Assembly: GCA_944472135.2 (NCBI GenBank) | Contig: OX235267.1 | Span: forward strand, 35,929,312-35,993,311 | Direction of reading: 5' to 3' | Origin: Trichobilharzia regenti | Lineage: Eukaryota; Platyhelminthes; Trematoda; Strigeidida; Schistosomatidae | DNA: 64,000 nucleotides | Program-made: the position numbers and the translations under genes | The notes under the pieces: generated by a model | What the model was told of the DNA's origin: nothing | The model's database searches: none | The model's input: the letters and a program-made list of their open reading frames with translations, nothing else | Shown: piece after piece, positions 33,867 to 43,690 of the stretch | Numbering within the stretch: position 1 is the first letter of the stretch | Layout of the letters: each line of letters opens with the position of its first letter

Positions 33867-34883
33867 ATGTCTATCTCTCTGGACGATCTCAAATCTATCT
33901 TGCAGCAGCAGCAAGTTCAGAATGAAGCAGCTCAAGTAAAATTAATCGAAGCTCTCACTCAGAAGCTGTCCATTCAAGTTCCATCAACATCTCATTCAGA
34001 CAGATATGAAAGCATCTCAAATTCCATTAGTGAGTTCAACTACGACCCAATATCTGGTCTCGTATTTGATGCATGGTTCAATCGTTACGAAGACGTTTTC
34101 CGTATTGAATGCTACATGTTTGATGATGCTGCCAAAGTCCAATCGTTACTAAGAAAACTTGGTACTGTTGAGCACAACAGATATGTTAACTTCATTCTGC
34201 CTAAGAACCCACGTGAGTTATCATTCGATGAGACAGTCACCGTTTTATCACAAATCTTTGGTGAACAGTCATCCATGTTTAATATTCGGCATCAATGTTT
34301 TCAGTTAACAAAAATGCCTTCCGATGATTATGTCACTTACACTGGCAAAGTGAACAAGGAATGCGAAAGGTTCAAACCACACGAAATGACAACGGATAAG
34401 TTCAAGTGTTTGATTTTTATTTGTGGGTTGAAGAACCCAGAAAATACTGACATTAGAACTCGACTTCTGACACTCGTGGAACAAGACCCTAAAATGACTT
34501 TACAAATGGTGACAGCAGAATGCCTACGTCTAATCAACTTGAAGCACGATACTGCTATTGTGGAGTGCAAACGACAGTCGTCTGAATTTGGTTCATTTAA
34601 CACGGTGAAAAGTCCTCCGATCACCGTTAAGCACACAGCACGTCAGTCTCAGAATTCGGCTAAACCTCCTTCAGTGTGCCGGCACTGTGGTTCGTGGCAT
34701 TTTGTCAAGTTCTGTCCTTTCAAGAAACATAAATGCCGTAATTGTCATCGTTTTGGACATAAGGAGGGTTACTGTTCACCGCAGAAAAATTCTTCGGTGA
34801 GGAACAGAAGTAGTCGTTTCAAGCCGAAACAACCTCCTCGAGTACGGACCATTTCGCCAGCAAACGTAAGTACATTACACTAG
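33867..34883 (+). CDS. gag: Gag of gypsy element II, two zinc knuckles
   Basis: 338 codons. A Gln-rich helical start (LKSILQQQQVQNEAAQ) is followed by a retrotransposon Gag capsid-like core at about 60-220 (FDAWFNRYEDVF, LRKLGTVEHNRYVNF, FNIRHQCFQLTKMPSDDY). Two knuckles lie near residues 268-303: CRHCGSWHFVKFC and CRNCHRFGHKEGYC, the second a canonical CCHC. A basic tail ends it. The Pol frame overlaps its end in the -1 register. The type resembles the K02A2.6-like gypsy lineage found in flukes (Gulliver/Saci-like); this is a recalled similarity. Confidence 0.85.
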   Translation: MSISLDDLKSILQQQQVQNEAAQVKLIEALTQKLSIQVPSTSHSDRYESISNSISEFNYDPISGLVFDAWFNRYEDVFRIECYMFDDAAKVQSLLRKLGTVEHNRYVNFILPKNPRELSFDETVTVLSQIFGEQSSMFNIRHQCFQLTKMPSDDYVTYTGKVNKECERFKPHEMTTDKFKCLIFICGLKNPENTDIRTRLLTLVEQDPKMTLQMVTAECLRLINLKHDTAIVECKRQSSEFGSFNTVKSPPITVKHTARQSQNSAKPPSVCRHCGSWHFVKFCPFKKHKCRNCHRFGHKEGYCSPQKNSSVRNRSSRFKPKQPPRVRTISPANVSTLH

Positions 34884-35769
34884 GTATTAACGGCAAACAT
34901 ATTCGTCTTCACTTGGATACGGCATCATATATCACCTTAATTTCCCGAACTACGTGGCGCAAACTCGGGCACCGACAGATTCTGCCGACCGAGCATGTCG
35001 CTAAGAATACCTCTGGAGATATACTGAAACTCGTGGGTGAGATAAATTGCCAGGTTCAGTTTGGTGAGCATCAGTTCAGTGGTGTCTGTTATGTCACAAA
35101 CTACCATGATTTGAATTTGCTTGGTCTTGACTGGTTAGACAAGCTCCATATCTTCAATGTACCATTAAATTCAGTATGCTCTAATGTTTCGTCCTCACCA
35201 CATAACGTTGTTACCGGACATGTATCTGATCAGTCTCTCTTGCAACGCCTGCGTCAAAAGCACGCTTCTGTCTTCCAGGACAAACTTGGTTGCTGCAAAT
35301 TTACCCAAGTTGTTTTGTCTCTAAAGCCAAACGCGAAGCCAGTTTTTCGTCCAAAACGTCCAGTTCGGTATGCTGCTGTCACATTGGTTGAGAATGAACT
35401 CGACAGACTGGAAGCATTGGGTGTCATCAAACCAGTAACGTATTCGCCCTGGGCTGCCCCCATAGTTGTTGTACGCAAAGCGAATGGTTCCATTCGCCTG
35501 TGTGCAGATTTCTCAACTGGGTTAAATGATGCTCTAGAGGATCATGCTTATCCGTTACCAATTCAAGAATACCTATTCGTCAAACTTAATGGTGGTAAAT
35601 GTTTTGCAAACATTGAGCTTGCTGACGCTTACCTTCAAATAGAAGTTGAACCAAAGTCTCGAGAGTTGCTAACAATCAACACTCACAGGGGTCTCTACCA
35701 GTTTACTCGCTTACCATTTGGTGTGAAACCAGCACCCGCAATTTTTCAGCAGATCATGGATACTATGCT
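34860..35769 (+). pseudogene. pol: Gypsy element II Pol, part 1: protease and start of RT
   Basis: Open in the -1 frame from inside the Gag end. The protease has HLDTASYITLIS (Asp-Thr-Ala in place of Asp-Thr/Ser-Gly) and LLGLDWL. RT fingers/palm: KPVFRPKRPVRYA, LGVIKPVTYSPWAAPIVVV, NIELADAYLQIEV and LPFGVKPAPAIFQQIMDTML. The frame is cut by a 650-bp CR1 fragment just before the YLDD block, which reappears at 36454. Apart from that insertion it shows no stop. Confidence 0.85.
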
Positions 35770-36419
35770 ATGATGAACCCCATGCCTGTTATATATTTTG
35801 AATTATTAACACCTTTTATATACTTCTGCACCTGTCTGCCGGTTTTCTTGTGTCTTCTTCTCTTTTCAAACACACTGCTTTCAACGAAGGTACTGATACA
35901 GCGCTGCAATTCTCTACTTATTCGTGATATTGCTAGCTCATCTGGTGAATAACGGGATCATCGGTATTATAAAATCTGCTGACAAGTTCAAAGTGAGACC
36001 CGGGTCTCATAAACAACTGGAAATGTCACAAATATGATGTACTTACAGGTGAATTTAAAATTTAATAGACTTTAAAACCCTGAATGATTTACTGATAATT
36101 ATTGTTTATTCTGCATCTCTTATGTACCACGTCAGCACCTGTACAAAAATGCTACTTACCTTCCCAACTAACGCAATCATTTATGATTCCCGCGTGGAAT
36201 TGACATGTATTTTTTTCAATCACAGTTCAGATTTGACGCTATATCTATTTCCTTATTTGCACACTTCATTTAAAATGTTTCTCTCACATTTACCAGTATT
36301 CAACTTATTTCTAAATTAACAAATCATATTATATATTCTATAAGTTTTCATAAGTGTACATATGTTCATGCCTGTAAAAATGGCTGGTTTCTGTTACAGA
36401 AATAAAAAATTATTATTGT
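35770..36419 (+). mobile_element. 650-bp 5'-truncated CR1-like copy inside the RT gene
   Basis: It carries only the distal 3' UTR of CR1-like element 1 (matching 26135-25495, inverted), ending in AAAAATTATTATTGT. It is flanked by a perfect 9-bp target duplication TACTATGCT (35761-35769 and 36420-36428). It is a textbook target-primed insertion with 5' truncation. The 60-codon frame 35770-35952 occurs in both copies but is UTR. Confidence 0.9.
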
Positions 36420-36978
36420 TACTATGCTTGCTAACCAACCTGATGTTGCTCTCTACCTCGACGATGTGATAATCACAGGGAGTAGTAAGTCTGAATTGTT
36501 TGATCGACTTGACGCTGTGCTATCCAAAATGTCAGGGTTTGAGTTTTACTTTAAAGAGGATAACTGTACATTTTTATGGATTCAGTAAAGTATCTTGGGT
36601 TCATTTTTGATGAACATGGACGTCGACCAGACCCATAAAATGTACGTGCTACTCAGAATATGCCCGCTCCCACTAATGTTGCCACTCTGCGATCTTTCCT
36701 TGGCCTCATCAGCTATTACAGTCCATTTCTACTAGAGCTTCATCGCATACGTGCTTCACTGAATCGCCTGTTATCGAAAAATGAAAAATGTAATTGATCA
36801 TCTGAACGTCAAAATGCTTTTTAAAAAGTAAAATCGTTACTCCAGTCAGACATGCTGCTTACATATTATGATCCAAGTCTTGAAATCATCCTTGTTACAG
36901 ATGCATCCGAATATGGTATTGGTGCTGTTATATCTCATTGTATTCCTGACGAAAGCGGGAAAGGTATTGCACATGAAT
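36420..36978 (+). pseudogene. pol: Gypsy element II Pol, part 2: RT catalytic block to start of RNase H
   Basis: Starts in the duplicated target and continues the RT: DVALYLDDVIITGSS (catalytic YLDD at 36454), a thumb region with frameshifts near 36560-36640 (SVKYLGFIFDEHGRRPD, then FLGLISYY-like), and RNase H VTDASEYGIGAVISHCIPDE. It ends at GKGIAHE where the BEL LTR D begins; the next residues resume at 46819. A stop or frameshift around 36575 and 36800 makes this part non-functional even without the insertions. Confidence 0.85.
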
Positions 36979-37328
36979 TGTCAATGGAGTTGAAGATTGA
37001 ACGATCAATTCTTGGTTGTTTGCTCAAAATCAACTTCCCCAATTTTCGTGGAGGTATCAATACGACAGTCATCGTCTCATCGGTCGCTGTTCTGAAAGAA
37101 GAGTGAAACATCGTCAGAAGTAATACAATGATTTATTATTGAAATATTTGTTTTCAGATCTTAGTTCACTTATTCCTTTTATATGTTGGTGTAACCATAA
37201 ACAAATAACAAGCGGCAGATCGGTGTTTTGGTTTTTGCGTCCGTTATAACTAAGCGTTTCTGAGAAATCTTCGAAGAACAGCGTGGGCCCGAGCGTAGCG
37301 AGAGCTGGGCAATAACGGTTTATGAGAC
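36979..37328 (+). repeat. BEL-like LTR D, lacks last ~10 bp
   Basis: Starts TGTCAATGGAG, contains ATAAACAAATAACAAGCGGC typical of the D/E/I subtype, and stops at TTATGAGAC. The terminal TTTGCTGACA and the whole leader and first half of Gag are missing. The LTR is joined directly to GCTAAATGTGAAC in mid-Gag. Confidence 0.8.
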
Positions 37329-38202
37329 GCTAAATGTGAACTCCAGGCATGACTCCGAATTGTGTGACGATAACGGTGCGGTCAGGATGTCTGTAGTTAC
37401 AACTGGTAAGCCGTTGTTGAATAGAGTGTCAAAGAATAGAGTTACTGCTTCAGAGTGGAGTTCTGACTCCACAAGTTTACAAGGTATAACTAGTCAGAGT
37501 GAAGATATAAAACCTTTAATGATTTGTTAGGAGGAGCCAAAATTGTCTACTTCTGTTAATAAAGAGTTGGAAAATGATGAACTTGACGGTAAATTGGATA
37601 TTTGTGATAATGATCATGATAGTGCAGATTTGTCTTTGGTTGATCATGATGAAATGGAGGGAATGCCTACTACCGCTAAGTTAAATAAAGGTTCTGTAGA
37701 ACTTGAACGTGAAGTAGAAATAAATGAAGATTCAGTTGCAGAAGGCATGCATACTTGTAAGACCGTAAGTGGGAGTGATCAGCATGTAGCCCACCTATCA
37801 TCAGATGCTAGTGCCAAACCTGAGCTGATAGTAAAAGACAGCAGTGGTGGTGGTCTTGGAGGCAGACAAATTTCTGAAAAGCGAGCAACAACAGCATTTG
37901 ATCCACTGCTAAGTTCATCAACTGATATCAATCAGTCATCGTTAGTGCTGTCATCCACAATGAAACAGACACCCATGAACTCAAGTATCTTGTGCAATGT
38001 CTATGGTAGTATCAGTTCGTTTGAAAGGACGAATATCAATGGTCAGTTTAGTGTGGATAAGCCAAGTGTAAAGGAGAGAGTTATTGCTAAATTGACTTGC
38101 ACGAATAAAGGCATTTCTAGTTTCAAGTTACTATTTGAATGCTATTATCTTTGGTGTAAATTACTCTGTTTCTACACTTGGTTGATGAGATATGTCGTGT
38201 AA
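37329..38202 (+). pseudogene. BEL-like Gag, copy D, second half only
   Basis: Corresponds to about residues 323-612 of the intact 15199 protein. An amber TAG at 37528-37530 sits at the same codon as in copies A and G. It belongs to a sequence subtype (DICDNDHDSADL, HTCKTVSGSDQH, SEKRATTAFDP) shared with copy G. The hydrophobic segment is cut at RYVV, where CR1 tails begin. Confidence 0.8.
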
Positions 38203-38205
38203 GTA

Positions 38206-38441
38206 ATAAGTAATAATAGTATATTCTCATTTTGTACATGAGAGACGCCAGTTTACAGGCATCATCAATATGATAAATTACATATACGATTAGCAATCAT
38301 AATTAATAATAATGTTTTAATAAAGTACACATTTTTTCCTACTTGTGTAGGACACACCAAATATACAGGCATGGATAAGCATTAATTAAATTTCATAAAT
38401 TTGGTTCATGGTTAAGTTACATGGTTGCTGGCGTTTTTGTT
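38206..38441 (-). mobile_element. Two very short stacked CR1-like 3' tails
   Basis: On the minus strand two separate ends are visible. One ends at about 38206 in a TTATTACTTATTACTT tail; the other ends at about 38312 with TTTATTAAAACATTATTATT. Each has the GCCTGTA-x-A block 60-80 bp before its end. Each body is only about 100-130 bp, so both are extremely 5'-truncated copies, and they abut the tail of CR1-like element 2 at about 38442. Confidence 0.6.
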
Positions 38442-39204
38442 TTAATAATAATTATAATAATGTATATTCTCATATAAACATATAAATTTACATGAAAATG
38501 CATACCATTTTTTTAGGTCTGTGGGAACAATATGATAACCAGTCATTCAATGGAGCACATCATGAAATATAGGAATATTGACTTCGCATTAACAAAAAAA
38601 CCCAAGTAAGTTTTGGATGGATTAAAAATACTTGGGAAAAAATAAAGCTTGAAGTAATTCCTCAATATAACCTGGGTGTGTACAAATCCGAATCTCATTT
38701 TTGATTTGATTTATATCCAAATTGGGTAATAAGGAAGCTATTTTTACAGATACGATCAGTTATGTTATAAGTTTTCCATTGGTATAAGAGTATATTCCAC
38801 AAATGTAATCCAGGTTGCGTCGTGGAGAAAGTTAATTCGTTATTAACCAGGCAACTGAAAGATACGGGACCAATAATGTTTGCAGATCATTTGTCATTGT
38901 AAATGGTCAAATATCCACATTATTCATTCTCATTCAAAAAGTCAAATGGAAGCTGAAATGGTGAGAGAAAAAAGAAGACAAACAACAGCAACGCAAAAGA
39001 AAGCAACGGGAGTCCTTAAGGAGTGATTAATAAATATATACATATATATTCTGTTTAGTAACTGTGGTTATTTTGGTACACAAACTAACTAGTCCCGTTA
39101 TGCTAACTTTTATATTATGTGTAAACTAATATTACTGTCCTGTGTAGAAATGTTAATCATCTAGTTCCAATAATATTAAAATTTATAATTGTAGTTTGTT
39201 GTAA

Positions 39205-42195
39205 CTACACGTTTAAAGAACTTAAAATATCTATGTAGGGTGAAAAAGAAGGTGTAAGAGTCAGACGTAAAAGTGCATTGTCATCTTTGAGCAGTCTGGT
39301 GACTGAGGAGATGAACACTGGAAGTGTGTTTGCATCGCGCACATTAGCTGGTAGTCTATTCCAAATGACTGAAAACTTATTTAAGAAGAAGTTGTACCGC
39401 ACGTAAGTCTGACAGTGCTCCATAGCAGCTAGGTTGTGATGATTTCTAAGATTGTAACTGATGACAGCGGTAGGTTTAGTTATTGGCTCGGAGGAATGCA
39501 AGAGAAGATTAGTTAGCTTATAGTAAAAGATAAGGTTTAGCTTAAGGCGTCTTTTCCAGAGGGGTTCTAATCTTAGTCTTACGCATCTCTCATGGTATTC
39601 CAGACTACTTTCTAAACCAAGAGTTCTTGAGGTAAACTGCCGTTGCACTCCCTCTAATTTAAGCTTGTCATTTTGTCTTAGTCCGCTAAGAATAAACGGG
39701 CAGTATTCTAAGATAGGTCGGACACATACTTTGTATAATAAAACCCTAGTTTCACAACAAAAGAAATTGCGTGTTATGCATCCTATCAGCCTTCGCGTTT
39801 TACGTCTGGCATAATCAGTCTGTTCAGCGAACGTTAGGTTACTAGAGTATCTAATACCGAGATCTACGACTGAATTGAGCTTAGCTAGTTTTCGCCCATT
39901 TATTTCAAGGTTTAGATCAAGCTTACTGTTGCCGATACAAATCCAGCCGCATTTGTCAATGTTAAAATTTAGACAGGATTCAGCACACCACGTTGCAAGG
40001 CTACTTAGTTCAAGATGTATTTTATCTACCATATCGCTTAATTCATGAGTGTAGCAGGAGTAGACGACTTTGAGGTCGTCAGCATATAGGAATGGTTTAC
40101 CTGAGGTGAAGCACTTGCAAATGCTGTTAATGTAAACTGTGAATAAAAGTGGACCTAGGACACTACCTTGCACGACCCCACTTGAGATCTGCCTAGGATG
40201 AGACAATACAGATCCAACTTTGGTTATTTGTACCCTGTTGCTTAGAAATGATTTTAACCAGTTCAGTAATGGGTTGCGAATTCCACAAGAGTACAGCTTC
40301 TCAAAGAGAATACTGTGAGATACCATGTCAAATGCCCTAGATATATCGAAGTATAGAACAACGACTAGCTTACGTGCTTCGCGATTACTAGTGATGCAGT
40401 TGAAAAAGTCGAAGTGGCAAGTAACGCAGGATCTATTTTTGAGAAATCCGTGTTGAGACCTTGTAACAAGATCTTCCCTAATTAGGTAGTCTGACAATTG
40501 ATCCTTTACAACTTTCTCCATGATTCGTGAGATAACTGGGGTTATATTTATGGGTCTGTAATTGCGGACGTTTGCCCTATCACCAGATTTGTAATGTGGA
40601 ATTATGAAGCTAGTTTTCCACTCACTAGGGTAAGTGCCAGTGTCCATAGATATTGAGAAGAATTTAAGAAGTAACAGGGGTATATCACACCCACTGTTTT
40701 TGAAAATTATCGAAGCGAGGCCATCCGGTCCCGTACTAGTGGAAGGTTTAAGGCTTTTAATTGCTTGTACTATTAACTGATTAGTGAACACAATGCTTTC
40801 AAGGGAAGAGATAGTAAGGGGAGCGGTTTCACCAGGCATATGTGTTTCTAAACTAAAGTTTGCAAACCAATCACTGAACAGTTCACAGATAGTGGCAGGT
40901 TCATTGTAGATTACTTTGTCGTGAAGTAAGTATGGGATTTCCCTCGCTGACTGCATTCGTTTTTTAAGAAGTGCCGTTAAGTTATAAACTTTGGAGGTAC
41001 TTTCAAGTGCCGTTAACTCTTCGTCGAGGTCCTTTTGAGAGCGTAGGCGCTTGATAGATTCAAGAGACTCGTGGATTGAGAGCAATAGTGATATGTCCTT
41101 AGTGGAATAGTACTGTTTCTTCAGTTTCCTTAACTTATTACGGTGTGCCCTTGGAATATATTCAGTTCGGTGTCTACTTAATTTCACTATTTTATTTGGG
41201 GCAACTGTATCTAGACAAAGGGTAACATTCCTGTAAAACAGGGTTACTAAGGCCTCCAGGGAGTCAGTGGTAAAATAGTCATCCCATTGACAGAGTCGAA
41301 TAAGTTCTTGGACTAATCCCCAGTCTGTATATTTGTAACTACGACATATTGTGCTTCCTGAGTCTTGTTTGTTTCCTGTATTTAGTGGTGAGAAAGGCAG
41401 AGAGCAGAGTACCATTCTATGGTCACTACTGGAAAATCTATTACCAACATAAGTGGATACTGGGATTGTGTCATGACAAAAAACAAGGTCCAAAATGTTG
41501 TCCCCACGAGTAGGTGTCTGGACGTGTTGTTGCCATCCATAACAGTCTATAGTGGCAAGTAATTCGTCGAAGCGTTGGGGGCCGGAACTAGTTAGCCAAT
41601 TGACTTCTGGAAGATTGAAGTCCCCTGCAATTATTTTGTAATTAGCACTAAACGAGGATGCATGTGCAAACGATTTAGCTAATAACGCATCAGTTTCTTT
41701 TGTTGCGCTTGGTGCTCGATAAACACAGCCTATGAGAAGTTTGTACTTATCTCCATGTAAGACAACCCAGAGTGAGTCAGGTACATTATTCATTGTTTCA
41801 TCTTCCACCTTACTGACTACAAATGAGTTATGTATATATATGAGACATCCTCCACCACGCTTGCAATCTCTGTTTGCACGGTGTACAGTGTAATCATCGA
41901 TACCTATATGCACATCAAGTACAGAGGATGAGCACCATGACTCAGTAATCAGAGCTACAGTAGGCTTGGCGACTAATAATAATGTCCTTAGTTCAGATAT
42001 CTTATTGATTAAGGAACGTGCATTAATTAGCAATATCGTGAATAAGTCACGGGATACTACAAACTGGCTTAAAATGTCACCATAACCTAAATCTATTTGT
42101 GCGTCAGCACCGCAAGAATTTATGAATGAAAAGGAGGTCGGACTGGGTGTCTGCACATCGGAGTTGGTGTGCAATGAGGTGGTCCTAGGTGCCAT
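39205..42195 (-). CDS. ORF2p of CR1-like element 2: endonuclease-reverse transcriptase
   Basis: 996 codons, no interruption. The endonuclease (about 50-290) has LLINARSLINKI, ITESWCSSS, GDFNLPEVNW, ILDLVF and SSSDHRMVLCSL. The RT (about 480-770) has YRPINITPVISR, VLYFDISRAFDMVSHSIL, SGVVQGSVLGPLLFTVYINS and catalytic YADD at 704-707. The C-terminal region holds LGIRYSSNL and a CPFILSGLRQNDKL stretch. It is the same lineage as ORF2 of element 1 but clearly a different family (YADD against FADD). The ATG lies 76 bp inside ORF1, unlike the stop-start arrangement of element 1. Confidence 0.93.
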   Translation of the reverse strand: MAPRTTSLHTNSDVQTPSPTSFSFINSCGADAQIDLGYGDILSQFVVSRDLFTILLINARSLINKISELRTLLLVAKPTVALITESWCSSSVLDVHIGIDDYTVHRANRDCKRGGGCLIYIHNSFVVSKVEDETMNNVPDSLWVVLHGDKYKLLIGCVYRAPSATKETDALLAKSFAHASSFSANYKIIAGDFNLPEVNWLTSSGPQRFDELLATIDCYGWQQHVQTPTRGDNILDLVFCHDTIPVSTYVGNRFSSSDHRMVLCSLPFSPLNTGNKQDSGSTICRSYKYTDWGLVQELIRLCQWDDYFTTDSLEALVTLFYRNVTLCLDTVAPNKIVKLSRHRTEYIPRAHRNKLRKLKKQYYSTKDISLLLSIHESLESIKRLRSQKDLDEELTALESTSKVYNLTALLKKRMQSAREIPYLLHDKVIYNEPATICELFSDWFANFSLETHMPGETAPLTISSLESIVFTNQLIVQAIKSLKPSTSTGPDGLASIIFKNSGCDIPLLLLKFFSISMDTGTYPSEWKTSFIIPHYKSGDRANVRNYRPINITPVISRIMEKVVKDQLSDYLIREDLVTRSQHGFLKNRSCVTCHFDFFNCITSNREARKLVVVLYFDISRAFDMVSHSILFEKLYSCGIRNPLLNWLKSFLSNRVQITKVGSVLSHPRQISSGVVQGSVLGPLLFTVYINSICKCFTSGKPFLYADDLKVVYSCYTHELSDMVDKIHLELSSLATWCAESCLNFNIDKCGWICIGNSKLDLNLEINGRKLAKLNSVVDLGIRYSSNLTFAEQTDYARRKTRRLIGCITRNFFCCETRVLLYKVCVRPILEYCPFILSGLRQNDKLKLEGVQRQFTSRTLGLESSLEYHERCVRLRLEPLWKRRLKLNLIFYYKLTNLLLHSSEPITKPTAVISYNLRNHHNLAAMEHCQTYVRYNFFLNKFSVIWNRLPANVRDANTLPVFISSVTRLLKDDNALLRLTLTPSFSPYIDILSSLNV

Positions 42196-43595
42196 GGGTC
42201 GTACCAGTGATTCGGGACACCTGGAAAATTTACCATGTGTTCCTGGATATAAGGGTAGTACAGGTTGGGCCTAGGTTGACGGTTAAAAGGCATAGCATCA
42301 GAAGGTCTACCCATCCAACTGCTATTCGTCATACCGGTATACACCTTCGGGTTGTTTTTATAACTTAAAGGGAATTGTGAAGGAAGGTGCTTTGGCTGCA
42401 AGACTTTAGGAGTCTTGGAGCCTGACTTTCTATAAGGTGGAGCATGCGGAACACCTCCAGATGTACTTATGTTTCGAGAGGAGTTTTTCGTAACAAGTGA
42501 TGGTTTGTTGGCATTCTTACTCTCAGCAGGCTTATTGAATACAAAGTATTCTTCCCCATCATTAGTCTCAACCCTGCGAAATTTGTTCATCGTGGTGAGG
42601 TTACTACGTTTGGGGGGAAATTTCTTAGAACAACTTGCAGAAGTTCTAGTCATTTTAACATCTTTCGATGAGGCTTTGTTTACAGGGGTACTGGTATCTA
42701 AATCAGTTCCTAGTTCCATTGGCAGGTGTGGTTGTTGTGTAGTTTGCTGAATGCTAGTTTCAGCACTAGGTGTCTGTTGCTGTGCACGATCCTTATTTGG
42801 TAAATCAAAGCTAGAGCTAGAGGAGGTGACCAGGTTATTACTACGCATTATTCTGCGCTGACACGGTGTTTTATCCTGAGCTACGGTTATAGACTTATAA
42901 CTGCTATTCAGTCTTAAGTGATCCTGACATTTAGTAAACTTACTAGCATCAAGGGAATTACTGAATTTAAAAATGATTGGGCAATTAGCCTGGTTAGACT
43001 TTTTACGAAGTCGTTTGCATTCACATGGAACACTAGCCATGCCGCAACAAATCAGGATTTTGTGTCTTACAGTTTTCAGGGGCAGAGAATCTGGGACGTT
43101 GTAAACTATAGCTTGGTGAGAAGAGGTTATACGCTTCATCACCTCCGTAGCCAAGCAGTCAATCAGATTTTCAGCTTTATTTAGGTTGTCTGGAGATATT
43201 TTAGGATGCCTTTCTAAAAGACAGGCTATTGGGTCTAAATTCAAAAGCTTATTTTGAGTTACATCCAGTAAACACTTAACCTGGCCAATATCAGAACGGC
43301 TCTCCGTGGTATTTGAGATTGGCAGTGACATACTATCAAACTGATCTAATTTTTTCTGAATTTCACTTACTTGCCTCTGCATATCTTTCAAAAGGAGGTT
43401 TAGTTTACAGAACTCAGAGTTCTCTAACAGAACATCTTTCACCTGTATCACAGGAGTGAGATCTGCACTCAAACCATTTTGAGAGCTAGTAGTTGATACT
43501 GTATTACGAGGCGGTAATGCAGTTATAACCGAATTTAAGCCACTATCTAAAACAATTGTGTTTCTACGAACACGTTTTTTAGAGATTTGGACCAT
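42120..43595 (-). CDS. ORF1p of CR1-like element 2, RNA-binding
   Basis: 491 codons. Residues about 1-15 are basic (ISKKRVRRN). A short coiled-coil-like stretch around 65-85 (LKDMQRQVSEIQKKLDQF) could drive oligomerisation. Residues about 150-250 match the RRM-like region of element 1 ORF1 (QAIVYNVPDSLPLK, CECKRLRKK, IIFKFSNSLDA, VAQDKTPCQRR). The remainder is Ser/Pro/Gln-rich, ending in a Tyr/Pro/His-rich tail. By analogy with other CR1/L1 ORF1 proteins it should coat element RNA in cis. Confidence 0.85.
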   Translation of the reverse strand: MVQISKKRVRRNTIVLDSGLNSVITALPPRNTVSTTSSQNGLSADLTPVIQVKDVLLENSEFCKLNLLLKDMQRQVSEIQKKLDQFDSMSLPISNTTESRSDIGQVKCLLDVTQNKLLNLDPIACLLERHPKISPDNLNKAENLIDCLATEVMKRITSSHQAIVYNVPDSLPLKTVRHKILICCGMASVPCECKRLRKKSNQANCPIIFKFSNSLDASKFTKCQDHLRLNSSYKSITVAQDKTPCQRRIMRSNNLVTSSSSSFDLPNKDRAQQQTPSAETSIQQTTQQPHLPMELGTDLDTSTPVNKASSKDVKMTRTSASCSKKFPPKRSNLTTMNKFRRVETNDGEEYFVFNKPAESKNANKPSLVTKNSSRNISTSGGVPHAPPYRKSGSKTPKVLQPKHLPSQFPLSYKNNPKVYTGMTNSSWMGRPSDAMPFNRQPRPNLYYPYIQEHMVNFPGVPNHWYDPWHLGPPHCTPTPMCRHPVRPPFHS

Positions 43596-43690
43596 AATTT
43601 CAAGAATTATATGACAATAAGCAGTAAATAAATTTCAGAGCAAACACGTGCAAAAATGTCACCAATTTCGAACGTACCGCCTGTTTATGC

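Larger units (their letters stand above)
38442..43690 (-). mobile_element. Full-length CR1-like non-LTR element 2, minus strand
   Basis: ORF1 (43595-42120) and ORF2 (42195-39205) are both open and overlap by 76 bp. The 3' UTR (39204-38442) is about 760 bp, much shorter than in elements 1 and 3, and ends in a GCATTTTCATGTAAATTTATATG block and an ATTATTATT tail. The 5' leader is under 100 bp before BEL pol sequence begins, so the leader may be truncated. Both ORFs being intact makes it a candidate recently active copy. Confidence 0.85.

Noticed and set aside
35770..35952. 60-codon frame found twice (also 26135-25953), hydrophobic and Met-started
   Set aside because: It lies in the CR1 3' UTR; its duplication is explained by the truncated insertion, and the two copies are too close to test for coding constraint.
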